This document shows positions 33,775-43,944 of a stretch of 64,000 nucleotides of DNA, one piece after another. The DNA is from an uncultured Bacteroides sp. GTDB taxonomy: Bacteria; Bacteroidota; Bacteroidia; Cytophagales; Cyclobacteriaceae. Each line of letters opens with the position of its first letter. Position 1 is the stretch's first letter. The stretch is taken from contig CABHOV010000072.1 of assembly GCA_902168185.1 (NCBI GenBank), forward strand, positions 62,001-126,000. The letters are read 5' to 3'. The notes beneath the pieces are model-generated. The model was not told the DNA's origin. It searched no databases and saw nothing but the letters and a program-made list of their open reading frames with translations. The position numbers were made by a program, and so were the translations under genes.

Positions 33775-36700
33775 CTACGGCTCGATGCTCATGGTAAGCA
33801 ACGGCACAACCTTAACAAATCCATTCTGATCCTTGCGGAATTTATAGGTATAGTTATAGTGTGTCTCAAGCTTACTTTCATTTGGCAAACCATTCACGAG
33901 GCAAATATTGCGCTCCTCTGCAAAGTTGATAAGCTCTTTCAGATAGGTTGCCGAGATCTGTCCTACTTCATCGATGATACAATGCACGAAGAAGTTACGC
34001 GCCGTCTTTTCTGTTGATTCCTTTATGAACACATTCAACAGTGTTATATAGATCACAGCTTTCACAAGCATATCCGTGCCGGTGGAACCAACCTTGTCGA
34101 TCTTTTCAATCCAGCCTGTATCGTTTTTACCTTCCTTGATTCTGAAGCGCAATTCAAATAGATCCTGCACACGAATCTCTTCATGCTTCTCTTCACTGAT
34201 TGTTTTCTGAAGATCGTTCAGTAGTTCAACCGAGCGTTTATCAATTTCGGCTTTTGCTTTATTAGCCTGGTTAAACAAATTTGCTTCACCGTATAGAAAC
34301 GGATTTTGATCACGGAACTCTGCTATACGCTGTAGCTTGCGCAATACTTTATTTTCACTGTCTTCCGACTTCAACTTGATATACTCGATCAAGCGTGAGC
34401 CTTCAAAGGAAGCCCTGCTGAAATCGGCTTCCATTTTACTTACCATCTTATCAATCCTTCCCTTATGCTCGATAAGTGCTTTCATCTTACTGGCAATGGC
34501 ATCGATCAACATACCATGGCTCTTGGCAACTTCCGCTATAGATGTCTGGATCTTGTTCTCATTATAGAAATCCTGCAAGTAAGCCGCGAAGCGTTCGTAT
34601 TCACCTTCACCGGCTTGTGCATTGATCTTAAAATTCAAATGGTTATCAGGGCGGAATCTTCCGGCAAACTCCGTGACGTTATTCCTGAACTTCTCAAATT
34701 GATTGTGATATTCTGTATCGTTGGCCAGGAGTTGAGAGCAAAGTCCAATGATACCGATCTCTGAATGCTCTGCAGGAGCAGGCTCAATAACATGACGGAG
34801 ACGATCAAACAATGCGCGCTCCCGAAAGTGTCTTTCGAAATGCTCGAGGCCATCGGTATATCTTTTTAATTCCTCGGCCAATGCGCGGGTATCGCTCTCG
34901 TATTGTGACAATCTCTTTGCATGCATCTGCTTTTCATTTGCAAATTCACGTTCCGATTGTTTAATGCGCTCTTCAAATTTCTCTTTCTCTTTTTTAAATT
35001 CTTCTATCTTATCAAAAAGCTCACGCTTGTCTTTGCGGTAATCATTGATAAGTTCAGCGTGTTTATCAAGCGCATCAAGTGCTGCTTTGGTTGTCTCAAT
35101 TTCTGATCGTAGTTTTTTTATACGCGTATCATCAACACCTTTTGTCTTGAGTACTTTTGATTTCTCCTTTTGCAGATTGGCTTTGCGCTCATCGTATTCT
35201 GCAACCTTTTCTTCTTTCTGTTCTTTTAATTTCGCGGCTTCTGCCTCGAATGCTTTTGTTACCTGGACAAGCTTATCGTTAAAGCGTTTCTGCAGAGTCG
35301 CTGTATCTTTACTCAACACTGCGTCAAGCTCTGATATTGTTTGCTTCAGTGAAGCCGATTCCTTCTTTATAGCCTCCTGTACACTATATATCTCCAGTAA
35401 ATCCTTTTCACGAAGTGCTTCACCCTTACTTTTCCATTCGAGAAGATCAAGATTATACTGTTTTTCTTTCTGTTCATCCTGACCGGCTTCGTATTCAAGC
35501 TGCGCGATCTCATTTTTCAGGTGCGCAGTCTTCTTGCCTATTGATGCGAGTCGTGACTGTTCTTCATGTGCCTGCGCTTCACGGAATTCAAGGAAAGCAT
35601 GATTGAGTTGGGCGAGCTTTTCAAGGTGCATGCTCTTCTCTTGTTCATACTCATCGAGTGTCTTCGAATATACACTTACGTTGGAGAGATCAAGTTCAAT
35701 CCCATACAAGGTGTCAATCTGTTTTTTGAGAAGCCTGGGGTTAAGATCCTGGTTGAACAAAATTTCCTCGTTACATACTTTACCAATGGTGGCATACCAA
35801 TCGGGATAGTTTTCCTGGAGGAATCCGAAGAATGTATTCTGATGTATAGATAGCTTTGCATCAATGCCCTTGATCTTCTCTTCGAGCAGGGTAACTTCTT
35901 CCTTGTTTCGTGATACATATTGCTCGGATGTAAGCTTGTTCTTATCACGAATGTGATCACCTTCTTTTTTCAGCGACTCAATGGTATTGTTCTTTATACT
36001 CAGCAAAGAAGAGCGCTCCACTTTATGGCGCGCTATATCTTCCAGGTGCCCTTTTAACAACCCGATCTCTTTGTCGAAGTATTTCTTCTGATGAATATCT
36101 TTTTCCTTGAAATCAGCGTCTTTTCTTTCAAGCTCTTTTTGATTGAGCAACTGCTTATAGCGATCGGTCTCCGAACGGAATTTTTCTTTTAACTCCCCTT
36201 CCTCTTTGCGATAATTTTCTTTCAGGTTGTTCTTGTCCTCTTCCAGCTTCCTGTCGAGTTGAAGTCCTTTTGCATTGAGTACATTTTCAAATTCCTTGCG
36301 CTCATTCTCCAGCGCACTGAACAATGTTTTGAATTGCTGCTCTACATCACTGAACCCTGCAGTGAGTGTTGCATATTCAGTTTCGCGTGCCTGCAATTCA
36401 AGGGCGAGCTGAGGTTTCTCCTCAGCTTTCAAAAGCAACTCACGTATACCTTTATCTTCGTACTCTTTCAGTTTTTTATCGGCTTCACGAAGTTTTGATT
36501 TCAACGCACCGATCTCCTGGTTGACCTCTTTATTTTTCTCCTGATGTATACTTTCTTTCTCACGGAACTCCTGTTCTACTGCCGTGATCTCTTCACGCTT
36601 GGCATTAACCTGTTCTACCAGTGTTTCTTTCTGCTCGATGCCATACTTCAATGCTCCCCCTAATTCTGTTGCCAGGGAACGTTGCTTGTGTTTGAGGTTG

Positions 36701-37461
36701 CGTATGTTTCCAAAGTTATCCTTGATAAGGTCACCCCGTTGTGAATTCTCCTTCCTGAAAAAGGTCTCTATATCCTGATAGCGTTCTGTAAACTGGCGGA
36801 GTTGCCGCTCTACGGTTTTCAGCTCGATGTTGGTATGCTTGGTGGTGATCGAGTTGGCAATACACTCCTTTACAAACTCCGCACGTATGGTGGACTCTGA
36901 ACTTAAAAAGATAGAGGTTATAGCGAGCGGTATATTGTGATAGTTGCTATTCCCCTTCATCAGGGCGAACTTCTTATACTTCTTATCAGGATCTGCGCCA
37001 TATATAATATTCCGGTAGCGCTCAAAGGTTTCAATCTGGTCGCTATAGTTTATACGCTGCTCATTAAACCGGGCCACGATCTGCTTGGGCAATAATGCTT
37101 CACTGTTATCGATATAGTGTTCCTGAACAAAGGGGCTCTCGACGAAACGATAGAAAAGCTTATTGTTGCGATATACCATTACGTGAAATATACTTTCCTC
37201 TGTAGCAATCTCGTAAATGATATAGGAGTTCGGATACTGAAAGTAATAGTCTTCAAACGACTTCTGTGAACTTGATATACCCAGACCGCGTGTATTAGCG
37301 CTGTAGAAAAACAATATAGCACGCTGCAAGGTTGTCTTGCCCATATTGTTGGTACCTACGAAACACGTGTTCCCCGCTATTTCTATGCTGGCGTAATCCG
37401 TGTTGGCTATATTAATAAATATGATCCGGTTAAGGATTCGTCTGTTCTCCATCATCTTCAA
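33775..37461 (-). CDS. MukB/MksB-like SMC ATPase
   Basis: A 1228-residue SMC-type ATPase of the MukB/MksB/JetC group. Walker A GTNNMGKTT is at residues 36-44, and the C-terminal half-head holds a signature-like GSTGTDMLVKA near 1127 and Walker B HCIIDEVG near 1160. Two very long Lys/Glu-rich coiled-coil arms (about 250-540 and 640-880) flank a hinge-like region near 540-620. It acts with the E and F partners encoded upstream to fold or extrude DNA. The gene overlaps the E gene by 32 bp; Met3 or Met4 could be the true start. Confidence 0.9.
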   Translation of the reverse strand: MKMMENRRILNRIIFINIANTDYASIEIAGNTCFVGTNNMGKTTLQRAILFFYSANTRGLGISSSQKSFEDYYFQYPNSYIIYEIATEESIFHVMVYRNNKLFYRFVESPFVQEHYIDNSEALLPKQIVARFNEQRINYSDQIETFERYRNIIYGADPDKKYKKFALMKGNSNYHNIPLAITSIFLSSESTIRAEFVKECIANSITTKHTNIELKTVERQLRQFTERYQDIETFFRKENSQRGDLIKDNFGNIRNLKHKQRSLATELGGALKYGIEQKETLVEQVNAKREEITAVEQEFREKESIHQEKNKEVNQEIGALKSKLREADKKLKEYEDKGIRELLLKAEEKPQLALELQARETEYATLTAGFSDVEQQFKTLFSALENERKEFENVLNAKGLQLDRKLEEDKNNLKENYRKEEGELKEKFRSETDRYKQLLNQKELERKDADFKEKDIHQKKYFDKEIGLLKGHLEDIARHKVERSSLLSIKNNTIESLKKEGDHIRDKNKLTSEQYVSRNKEEVTLLEEKIKGIDAKLSIHQNTFFGFLQENYPDWYATIGKVCNEEILFNQDLNPRLLKKQIDTLYGIELDLSNVSVYSKTLDEYEQEKSMHLEKLAQLNHAFLEFREAQAHEEQSRLASIGKKTAHLKNEIAQLEYEAGQDEQKEKQYNLDLLEWKSKGEALREKDLLEIYSVQEAIKKESASLKQTISELDAVLSKDTATLQKRFNDKLVQVTKAFEAEAAKLKEQKEEKVAEYDERKANLQKEKSKVLKTKGVDDTRIKKLRSEIETTKAALDALDKHAELINDYRKDKRELFDKIEEFKKEKEKFEERIKQSEREFANEKQMHAKRLSQYESDTRALAEELKRYTDGLEHFERHFRERALFDRLRHVIEPAPAEHSEIGIIGLCSQLLANDTEYHNQFEKFRNNVTEFAGRFRPDNHLNFKINAQAGEGEYERFAAYLQDFYNENKIQTSIAEVAKSHGMLIDAIASKMKALIEHKGRIDKMVSKMEADFSRASFEGSRLIEYIKLKSEDSENKVLRKLQRIAEFRDQNPFLYGEANLFNQANKAKAEIDKRSVELLNDLQKTISEEKHEEIRVQDLFELRFRIKEGKNDTGWIEKIDKVGSTGTDMLVKAVIYITLLNVFIKESTEKTARNFFVHCIIDEVGQISATYLKELINFAEERNICLVNGLPNESKLETHYNYTYKFRKDQNGFVKVVPLLTMSIEP

Positions 37462-37978
37462 TTGTAATTAGTGAAATAACCTGTTCGAGGTAATGAATAG
37501 CATCCATTACTTTATAGGTATCTTCATCTTCCTGTTCAAAAAATCCTCCGGTCGTCAGGTCGTTGGCAATCTCCGTTACTTTGTCAGTCATCTTCTCTCG
37601 CCGCGACAAGGCAAACAGTTTTTGCTTTAGGCGTTCGTTCGCATAGCACTCTTCCGCAATTTGGGTAACACGATAGCGTGTGCCCACCGCAGGCTTTGTA
37701 TCCATCGATGAAAAGAAATCCATTACATCAATGTAATACGCAAACTGCTCGAGCTTCTTTTCCATCAACGTATTGGTCTCTTCCTGTTGACTGAAATAAA
37801 AATAGTTATACCCTTTCTCCAGGTGATATCCAGTATGGCTGAAGAACTCTTTGAGAATTGCAAAGTTGTCTTCGTAGGCAATAACATCGAATAACTTTCC
37901 TTTACTCCCATTGGAGCTGATGAAGTTACCCTTACTGAGTATACTGAATATTTCCGGTGTCTGTTTAGGAATGTTCAT
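37430..37978 (-). CDS. MksE/JetB-like condensin subunit
   Basis: A 182-residue winged-helix protein of the MukE/MksE/JetB type by size, position and features: IFSILSKGNFIS, YFSQQEETN, a Tyr-rich helix (FAYYIDVMDFF), and a C-terminal segment TTGGFFEQEDEDTYKVMDAIHYLEQV. MukE-family proteins bind F and DNA and gate the ATPase head. It is encoded between the F-like and B-like genes with 56-bp and overlapping spacing, so it is one operon. Sequence similarity to the family is weak by eye; context carries most of the call. Confidence 0.82.
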   Translation of the reverse strand: MNIPKQTPEIFSILSKGNFISSNGSKGKLFDVIAYEDNFAILKEFFSHTGYHLEKGYNYFYFSQQEETNTLMEKKLEQFAYYIDVMDFFSSMDTKPAVGTRYRVTQIAEECYANERLKQKLFALSRREKMTDKVTEIANDLTTGGFFEQEDEDTYKVMDAIHYLEQVISLITIEDDGEQTNP

Positions 37979-38034
37979 TCGTTAATCTCATAAAGCTTTA
38001 GGCGCAAAGCCGAAAAGCCTGGTTATATATTTTG

Positions 38035-39627
38035 TTAGCGTGGAGCCTTTAACTTGGTGCTGCGAGCTCTTGGCTTTTTACTTTTAGGTTCTTTTACTTT
38101 CTCCTGCAACACTTCATGCTGAGTTTCTATAGTTGAGATTTCGGTGTCAACTTCCAGTACTTCATTCTCCGCTTTAAGAACAACATCGGGAGATTCGCTC
38201 TGTGGCTCGCTTTCCTGTTTCTGCTTTTTGCCCGGAGCCTTCTTCCTGGCTTTCAGTTCTTTTACCGGCTTGGCCTCCTTCTGTTCTGCCACTGCTATAT
38301 TTTCAATCTCCAGTTCAGAAGGCTTTGTTTCAACCTCTACCGCGTTCTCACTAAGTACTATACTTTGAACCTCGACCGGCTGTATTTCACTCTCTGTTTT
38401 AAGCTTTACACCTTGTGCCTGCTTCTTGGGTTTAATAATAGCATAGCCCACCCGTTGGTTCTGGTTCTTTTCATTTACGAAATTCATTTTACCGAACTTC
38501 CCGTTGATCTGGAGTTTGTCATCAAAGTCAATGGAAATACCAACGTATAGCGAGATGCGTTTTTCAAGACTGAGCTCTCCCACCTTCTCCGGAAACTGGT
38601 ATTGCATCACAAATTGAAAGAGATCATCATCCGTCTTTAAGAACTTGTCTACAAGGCCGGTAATATTCAGGCTGGATGATTCTTCCAGGTTGCTGTTATC
38701 GAATCCTGCTGCTAATCTTCCTGCCGGTTTACGATGTGTATTGCGGAGTAAATGTAGCTTCGATGCCACTTTTTTGGTAAGCATAAAACCATGATCGGAA
38801 TGTAGAAAGTCCAATGACAATCTTCCCTTTAATGGAATACGCTTATGAAAGAACAAGGCTTTTGTATTGGCGACTACTTCTACGAAATTGGTTTTATACT
38901 TCAGCTCTTCATAATCTTTCAACTCCTTGAGTCGCTGAATTTTCTTATAGATCTCTGATTGATATTGGATCTTGTTGATATAGTCGATGATCTGCGACTG
39001 GATCTCGTTGAGATAATCGCGGTTACGCACCAATGTATACCGAAGATCAAGCACGATGGAACTAAGCTCAGCATCTATAATCGTATTGAAAAATCCCTGT
39101 GCATCAGAAACGATCTGCTCGGATTCCTTAATCAGGTTAATGATATCATCACGCTTGCGTTTATACTTATCAAGCTCTTGTAGCTTGATAACATAGTTGT
39201 CCTGGTTCTTGTAAGTGTCATCTATATTCTTGTGAAGCTTCATCACTTCACGCGAAGTAGTGGAGTTGATCTTCTTTAAAGAACGCTTGATGCTGCGAAG
39301 AAACTTTGGATTGCTATCAATGCGATAGTACTTGAGACTCTCCGTTAAAGTCTGGATGTTATCGTTGATGAAACTGGTAGTGACTTCTCCGATCTCCAGG
39401 AATTCTTCGATGAATGTTGTGATGCGATCGTCAAGCCCGATGATGTTGTTGTTCTCGTGAATGAGCTCATACATCACCAGTTTTTCCAGCTTCTCGTCCG
39501 TCATGTCTTCACGGGCAAGAATCTCAGACTTGTTAACGGAATCCTTGTTGCCAAAAAGCATTTCGATCACCTCTCTGTTTTGGTAGAGCAGGTTAATAAG
39601 ATCTTTAATGCTTAACGGATTCTTCAC
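38035..39627 (-). CDS. MksF/JetA-like kleisin
   Basis: A 530-residue protein in the kleisin position of a MukF/MksF/JetA operon. The N-terminal 110 residues look like a winged-helix domain, the centre (about 115-245) is helical coiled coil, and residues about 260-395 form the C-terminal part that would touch the ATPase. The last 110 residues or so are a low-complexity tail with alternating Lys/Arg and Glu/Ser blocks (KARKKAPGKKQKQ, ending STKLKAPR). It is the first gene of the operon, with a consensus -7 element about 90 bp upstream. Confidence 0.8.
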   Translation of the reverse strand: MKNPLSIKDLINLLYQNREVIEMLFGNKDSVNKSEILAREDMTDEKLEKLVMYELIHENNNIIGLDDRITTFIEEFLEIGEVTTSFINDNIQTLTESLKYYRIDSNPKFLRSIKRSLKKINSTTSREVMKLHKNIDDTYKNQDNYVIKLQELDKYKRKRDDIINLIKESEQIVSDAQGFFNTIIDAELSSIVLDLRYTLVRNRDYLNEIQSQIIDYINKIQYQSEIYKKIQRLKELKDYEELKYKTNFVEVVANTKALFFHKRIPLKGRLSLDFLHSDHGFMLTKKVASKLHLLRNTHRKPAGRLAAGFDNSNLEESSSLNITGLVDKFLKTDDDLFQFVMQYQFPEKVGELSLEKRISLYVGISIDFDDKLQINGKFGKMNFVNEKNQNQRVGYAIIKPKKQAQGVKLKTESEIQPVEVQSIVLSENAVEVETKPSELEIENIAVAEQKEAKPVKELKARKKAPGKKQKQESEPQSESPDVVLKAENEVLEVDTEISTIETQHEVLQEKVKEPKSKKPRARSTKLKAPR

Positions 39628-40005
39628 TTCGTAAAATCTGGCTGTTATTGTTTATTGAATCTGGCGGGACTTCTTGAGTCTCGTATTTTTTCTGCTGTTC
39701 CTTCGCAGAGAATCTGCAAATATAATGAACAAGTTTAGGTAGCGTAAATCTTTTCGACAAAGCTCGATTTACTGCATTAGCTGGCACGTGATAATGTTCT
39801 GATTAAGTGATGATTATTAGATGAAAGATTAAGAAAATTATAAAACTAAAAACCTGATAAAGTGCCAATCTTTAGACATTCCAAAAATTGAAACTTTTAG
39901 GTTGTCTCTGTTCACCCTTTCTCCATATTAACAAATTTTTAATTCAACCTGAAACCACAATAGATAAAACCAGATTAGTCTATTTTTATAGCTGATCATA
40001 ATCGC
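39628..40005. other. divergent intergenic region
   Basis: About 380 bp between the leftward condensin operon and the rightward phospholipase gene. It is A/T-rich, particularly from 39800 to 40000, and presumably holds both promoters. Apart from the -7 element at 39717-39724 nothing specific is recognised. Confidence 0.4.
39717..39724 (-). promoter_or_regulatory. -7 element of the MksFEB operon
   Basis: On the minus strand TATATTTG is a perfect match to the TAnnTTTG -7 consensus. It lies about 90 bp upstream of the F-like start codon. No clear TTG is present at the usual -33 distance, so the site is moderately supported. Confidence 0.5.
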
Positions 40006-42519
40006 ATGGATTCACGCAGGGACTTTCTTAAAAAGGCGGCAATGCTTTCAGGAGCAGCGGGCTTGTCAGGTGTTCTTCCACCTTCTATTCAACGAGCACT
40101 CGCCATCAACCCGGAAGTCGGAAGTACATTTCTCGATGCTGAACATGTTGTTATACTCATGCAGGAAAACCGTTCGTTTGATCACTGCTATGGAACCCTG
40201 CAAGGTGTGCGTGGCTTCAATGACCCGCGTGCTATACGACTGCCCAATAAGAATTCGGTATGGATGCAGACCAATGCTGACCATGAAACGTATGTTCCTT
40301 TTCGGCTCAACATAAAAGATACCAAGGCCACGTGGATGGGTTCGCTTCCGCATGGCTGGACCGACCAGGTGGATGCACGCAACGGTGGTAAATATGATCA
40401 GTGGCTCGAAGCAAAAAAATCAGGACATCCTGATTACGCTAAAATGCCTTTGACGCTCGGATACTATAATCGTGAAGATTTACCTTTCTATTATTCTCTT
40501 GCAGATGCGTTTACTATCTGTGATCAGAATTTCTGTTCATCGCTAACGGGCACTACACCCAACAGGCTATATCTGTGGACGGGTACAATTCGCGATCAGC
40601 AAAACAGCACTTCACAGGCGCGTGTTCGTAATTCCGAACTGGACTATGATATACCGGCTGCCTGGACTACATTTCCAGAGCGACTGGAAGATAATAGTAT
40701 ATCTTGGAAGATATACCAGAACGAGATCAGTGTAGGGGTTGGTTTTGAAGGAGAAGAAGATGCGTGGCTCGCTAATTTTACCGATAATCCCATTGAATGG
40801 TTCTCCCAATATCACGTAAAGTTTCTGCCTGCCTATATACGGTTCCTTCCAAAGAAAATATCCTTGCTGACAGAAGAGATCAATGCCCTTGAAAAGAAAA
40901 TCCACGCTTTACCTTCCGGCAGTCCGGAGGCTGAAAAGGCTAAAGCACAATTAACACAACGGCATGGCTGGTTAAAAATTTCGATAGAAGAACAAAAGGT
41001 ATGGACGCCAGAGAACTATAGCAAGCTGTCGCAGCGTGAAAAGAATCTGCATGAAAAAGCATTCACCACCAATATACATGATCCTGACTATCATTCACTC
41101 GCTACGTTGTCCTATAAAGATGGTGAGGTTGAGCGTGAAGTAAAGATTCCCAAGGGCGATATACTGCACCAGTTCCGCGAAGATGTTAAGAACAGTACAC
41201 TGCCTACAGTATCATGGCTGGTAGCGCCCGAGAATTTTTCGGATCACCCCGGAGCGCCATGGTATGGAGCTTGGTTTGTGTCGGAAGTAATGGATATACT
41301 TACCAGTAAACCGGAAGTGTGGAAGAAAACGATTTTCATTCTTTGCTATGATGAGAATGACGGATACTTCGACCACGTCCCTCCTTTCGTTCCTCCGATT
41401 CCCAATAAACCTGAATCCGGTCTTACCTCGAAAGGAATTGATACCGGTGTTGAATATGTAACACTCGAGCAAGACCGAAAACGCAACGCTGCCGATGAAG
41501 CGCGTGAAAGTTCTATAGGCTTGGGATATCGTGTTCCATTGGTGATTGCATCTCCGTGGAGCCGCGGTGGTGTTGTGAACTCACAAGTCTTTGATCACAC
41601 TTCTGTACTTCAGTTCCTGGAGAAATTTTTAAGTCATAAGACCGGCAAGAAAATAGAAGAGACAAACATCAGCAACTGGCGAAGAACTGTTTGTGGTGAT
41701 CTTACTTCGGTCTTTCAACCCTACCAGGGAGAAACGATTAAGCTACCTTCATTCCTGGCAAAAGACGATGTGATCGAGAGTATACATAAAGCTAAATTCA
41801 AAAAAGATCCTTTCGGGTATAAAGCGCTGAGTAAAGAAGAAATTTCACTCATCAACAAAGATATATTTGCATCTCCGCTGATGCCCAAGCAGGAAAAAGG
41901 AATCCGTGCTTCCAATGCACTTCCCTACCAGCTTTATGCGGACGGAAAAATCAGTGCCGATAAACAATCCTTTCAAATTCAGATAGCCGCTCGCAATGAA
42001 ATCTTTGGCAGCAAGAGTGCGGGCGCACCGTTCACTATATATGCTAACAACCAGGGTATACCAAGGCAGTATGCCGTGGCCAGTGGAGATCAATTGACTG
42101 ACGCGTGGCCGCTAGAGGAATTCGAGGGGCAGCAATATCAATTGGCTGTATACGGACCGAATGGATTTTTTCGCGAGTTTATTGGCAATGCGCATGATCC
42201 CCTGGGAACTATAGCCTTGGAGTATGAACACAATAAAAAAGTGCTCACCGGAAATATAGTAGTGAAAATTATGAATGCTTCCTCCAAGGCAATCACCATT
42301 GATATCCATGACAATGCCTATAATGGCAAAAATCTAAGTCAAAGTATAGCAGCTAACGGCAACGGAGCAATCACCATTCATCTTTCCAACAGTTTTGGCT
42401 GGTATGATTTCAGTGTCACGGTAAAAGGCTATGAACTTTTCAAAAGACATTATGCCGGCAGAGTTGAAACCGGGAAACGCAGCTTTACTGATCCGGCGAT
42501 GGGAAGAACCATCGTATAG
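40006..42519 (+). CDS. Tat-exported phospholipase C, phosphocholine-specific type
   Basis: An 837-residue enzyme with a Tat signal (SRRDFLKKAA, residues 3-12). The acid-phosphatase-like catalytic domain shows the family motifs: MQENRSFDHCYGTL, FCSSLTGTTPNRLYLWTGT and CYDENDGYFDHVPPF, followed by PLVIASPWSRGG. The C-terminus (about 630-820) has two beta-sandwich repeats typical of bacterial non-haemolytic phospholipase C (PlcN group). It would cleave phosphatidylcholine or similar lipids outside the cytoplasm, for nutrition or attack. A charged helical insertion lies at about 285-350 (LTEEINALEKKIH). It is a single-gene unit. Confidence 0.93.
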   Translation: MDSRRDFLKKAAMLSGAAGLSGVLPPSIQRALAINPEVGSTFLDAEHVVILMQENRSFDHCYGTLQGVRGFNDPRAIRLPNKNSVWMQTNADHETYVPFRLNIKDTKATWMGSLPHGWTDQVDARNGGKYDQWLEAKKSGHPDYAKMPLTLGYYNREDLPFYYSLADAFTICDQNFCSSLTGTTPNRLYLWTGTIRDQQNSTSQARVRNSELDYDIPAAWTTFPERLEDNSISWKIYQNEISVGVGFEGEEDAWLANFTDNPIEWFSQYHVKFLPAYIRFLPKKISLLTEEINALEKKIHALPSGSPEAEKAKAQLTQRHGWLKISIEEQKVWTPENYSKLSQREKNLHEKAFTTNIHDPDYHSLATLSYKDGEVEREVKIPKGDILHQFREDVKNSTLPTVSWLVAPENFSDHPGAPWYGAWFVSEVMDILTSKPEVWKKTIFILCYDENDGYFDHVPPFVPPIPNKPESGLTSKGIDTGVEYVTLEQDRKRNAADEARESSIGLGYRVPLVIASPWSRGGVVNSQVFDHTSVLQFLEKFLSHKTGKKIEETNISNWRRTVCGDLTSVFQPYQGETIKLPSFLAKDDVIESIHKAKFKKDPFGYKALSKEEISLINKDIFASPLMPKQEKGIRASNALPYQLYADGKISADKQSFQIQIAARNEIFGSKSAGAPFTIYANNQGIPRQYAVASGDQLTDAWPLEEFEGQQYQLAVYGPNGFFREFIGNAHDPLGTIALEYEHNKKVLTGNIVVKIMNASSKAITIDIHDNAYNGKNLSQSIAANGNGAITIHLSNSFGWYDFSVTVKGYELFKRHYAGRVETGKRSFTDPAMGRTIV

Positions 42520-42911
42520 TAGCTATTATACTATACGGCTACATTAAGAATATAGGTATAGCTCTAACGATATAGCCTTCAATAAAAAAAGCCTTTGTTT
42601 GCTAGCGCGAACAAAGGCAAAAAATCATCCCCCTAAAACACCCCTCTACAAGGTGACCCTCTATCTTCAGATGATTTGTTTTTTTCTGCTTCTTCATCAG
42701 CACAACAGTGCGGGTGCTGATGCCCCAGAAGACTCCAAAAAAATTAATCTCTCAAATTGTCTGACGATATTACGGAATATGCGTGGATGAAATTGCACGC
42801 TCTTTTAATCTTGTAGATGTACCGGGCGATTGTATAGACGAAAGCAGGAATATTGAAGAAGTGCCCGGTTGTTAAGGATTCCGATTTTTGTATTATGCTG
42901 TTAGTACAACA
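42520..42911. other. intergenic region with a terminator
   Basis: About 390 bp between convergent genes. It holds a clear leftward terminator (42584-42618). A short plus-strand reading of about 34 codons near 42770-42875 follows an in-frame stop and has no clear start; no function can be assigned, and it may be decayed coding DNA. Confidence 0.4.
42584..42618 (-). terminator. intrinsic terminator, leftward
   Basis: GCCTTTGTT (42591-42599) pairs with AACAAAGGC (42610-42618). On the minus strand it is followed by seven U, so it stops leftward transcription from the barrel-protein gene at 42912, about 290 bp upstream. Confidence 0.85.
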
Positions 42912-43835
42912 TTACAGGCGTGGTGGCCGGATATAAAATTCGCAGGTAAATACAGCACCTGAAGTTTTCACGGCAAAGATATCATCAGGAAGGCGACATG
43001 ATATATTTTTACGATAACCACCGAAGACCTCAACACCCATGATCCGGTTAATTTGTTTATTATAGGCGACTCCAAAATCTACTTCTGCTCTGCGGAAAGG
43101 AGTCGAGTCTTTATCATCATACTTAATATAGTAGCTTCGCGTCATAGCTTCTGCTTTCACGTAAAGTATATCTGTTGCTGAAAGATTGTTACGCCACGAA
43201 ATTTTCTGGGGCAGGCACATTTCAAGTCCGCTTGTCTTGGAGAAATTATAGTTGAAAGCCATTACCGGCATAAATGTGAATCTATGGAAGAGGTTGTTTA
43301 CCATCAGCCCAAAACCCACTTCTTTATTGGCAGATTTCTTACGAAGAAAAAGTGATGTCAATGTAAAGTTCAGTGGTACGGCCTGGCTCACAACATCATT
43401 GAGGTTACTGCATTGATTTGCATTCAGGTTCACCAGCAGCCATGAAGTACTATCGACGTTAATCAATGATTTGAAATCTATACCCATAGACCGCAGGTTC
43501 CAATTCCCGAGTTCCTTCATCGGGTTTTCTCCGGAGCCTGTAAATTCAAGTTGTTCGGTTCTATACTGCGGGCCCACTATAACACTGAATCGCGACTTCA
43601 TCACCAGTGGAATCCATAGCTTGAAAAAAACATCCTCCTGTGTATAGCTTTGTCGTTTGGAATTGTCTGTGCGAAAAATTCTATCGGGAGCCTGGGTATG
43701 TTTTACGGTAATCCATTTTGAAGGAGCCATCCCCGGCAAACCTGGCTTCAGATCTTGTGCCTGTGTTGCAGGTGCTGCAACAAGTATACTTAACAACGAT
43801 ACTAAAACGATCTGTAGGCCTGGCAGTGAATTCAT
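42912..43835 (-). CDS. outer-membrane beta-barrel candidate (DUF6268-like)
   Basis: A 307-residue protein with a signal peptide (LLSILVAAPATQAQ). The mature part has many alternating hydrophobic strands (FKLWIPLVMKSRFSVIVGPQYR, KRTEVDFGVAYN-type strands) and ends in an aromatic-containing strand CEFYIRPPRL, which fits a small outer-membrane barrel. It resembles DUF6268-type barrel proteins of Bacteroidota. No function is known. It is a single-gene unit. Confidence 0.6.
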   Translation of the reverse strand: MNSLPGLQIVLVSLLSILVAAPATQAQDLKPGLPGMAPSKWITVKHTQAPDRIFRTDNSKRQSYTQEDVFFKLWIPLVMKSRFSVIVGPQYRTEQLEFTGSGENPMKELGNWNLRSMGIDFKSLINVDSTSWLLVNLNANQCSNLNDVVSQAVPLNFTLTSLFLRKKSANKEVGFGLMVNNLFHRFTFMPVMAFNYNFSKTSGLEMCLPQKISWRNNLSATDILYVKAEAMTRSYYIKYDDKDSTPFRRAEVDFGVAYNKQINRIMGVEVFGGYRKNISCRLPDDIFAVKTSGAVFTCEFYIRPPRL

Positions 43836-43944
43836 ATAACATTTTGTAATACTTAAAATAAGTCATTCCCCTCAAGGCAATTTCAGCGATTTCGAAAAAT
43901 CACATAAGCGTGTAAGGTTTATTGATTTCTGTGTGGATAGATGC

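Noticed and set aside
33775-39627. Complete Wadjet (JetABCD) defence system
   Set aside because: No JetD-like Toprim nuclease gene flanks the three genes on either side.
42599-42790. 63-codon plus-strand ORF
   Set aside because: It begins inside a terminator hairpin, has low-complexity reading and no signal of selection.
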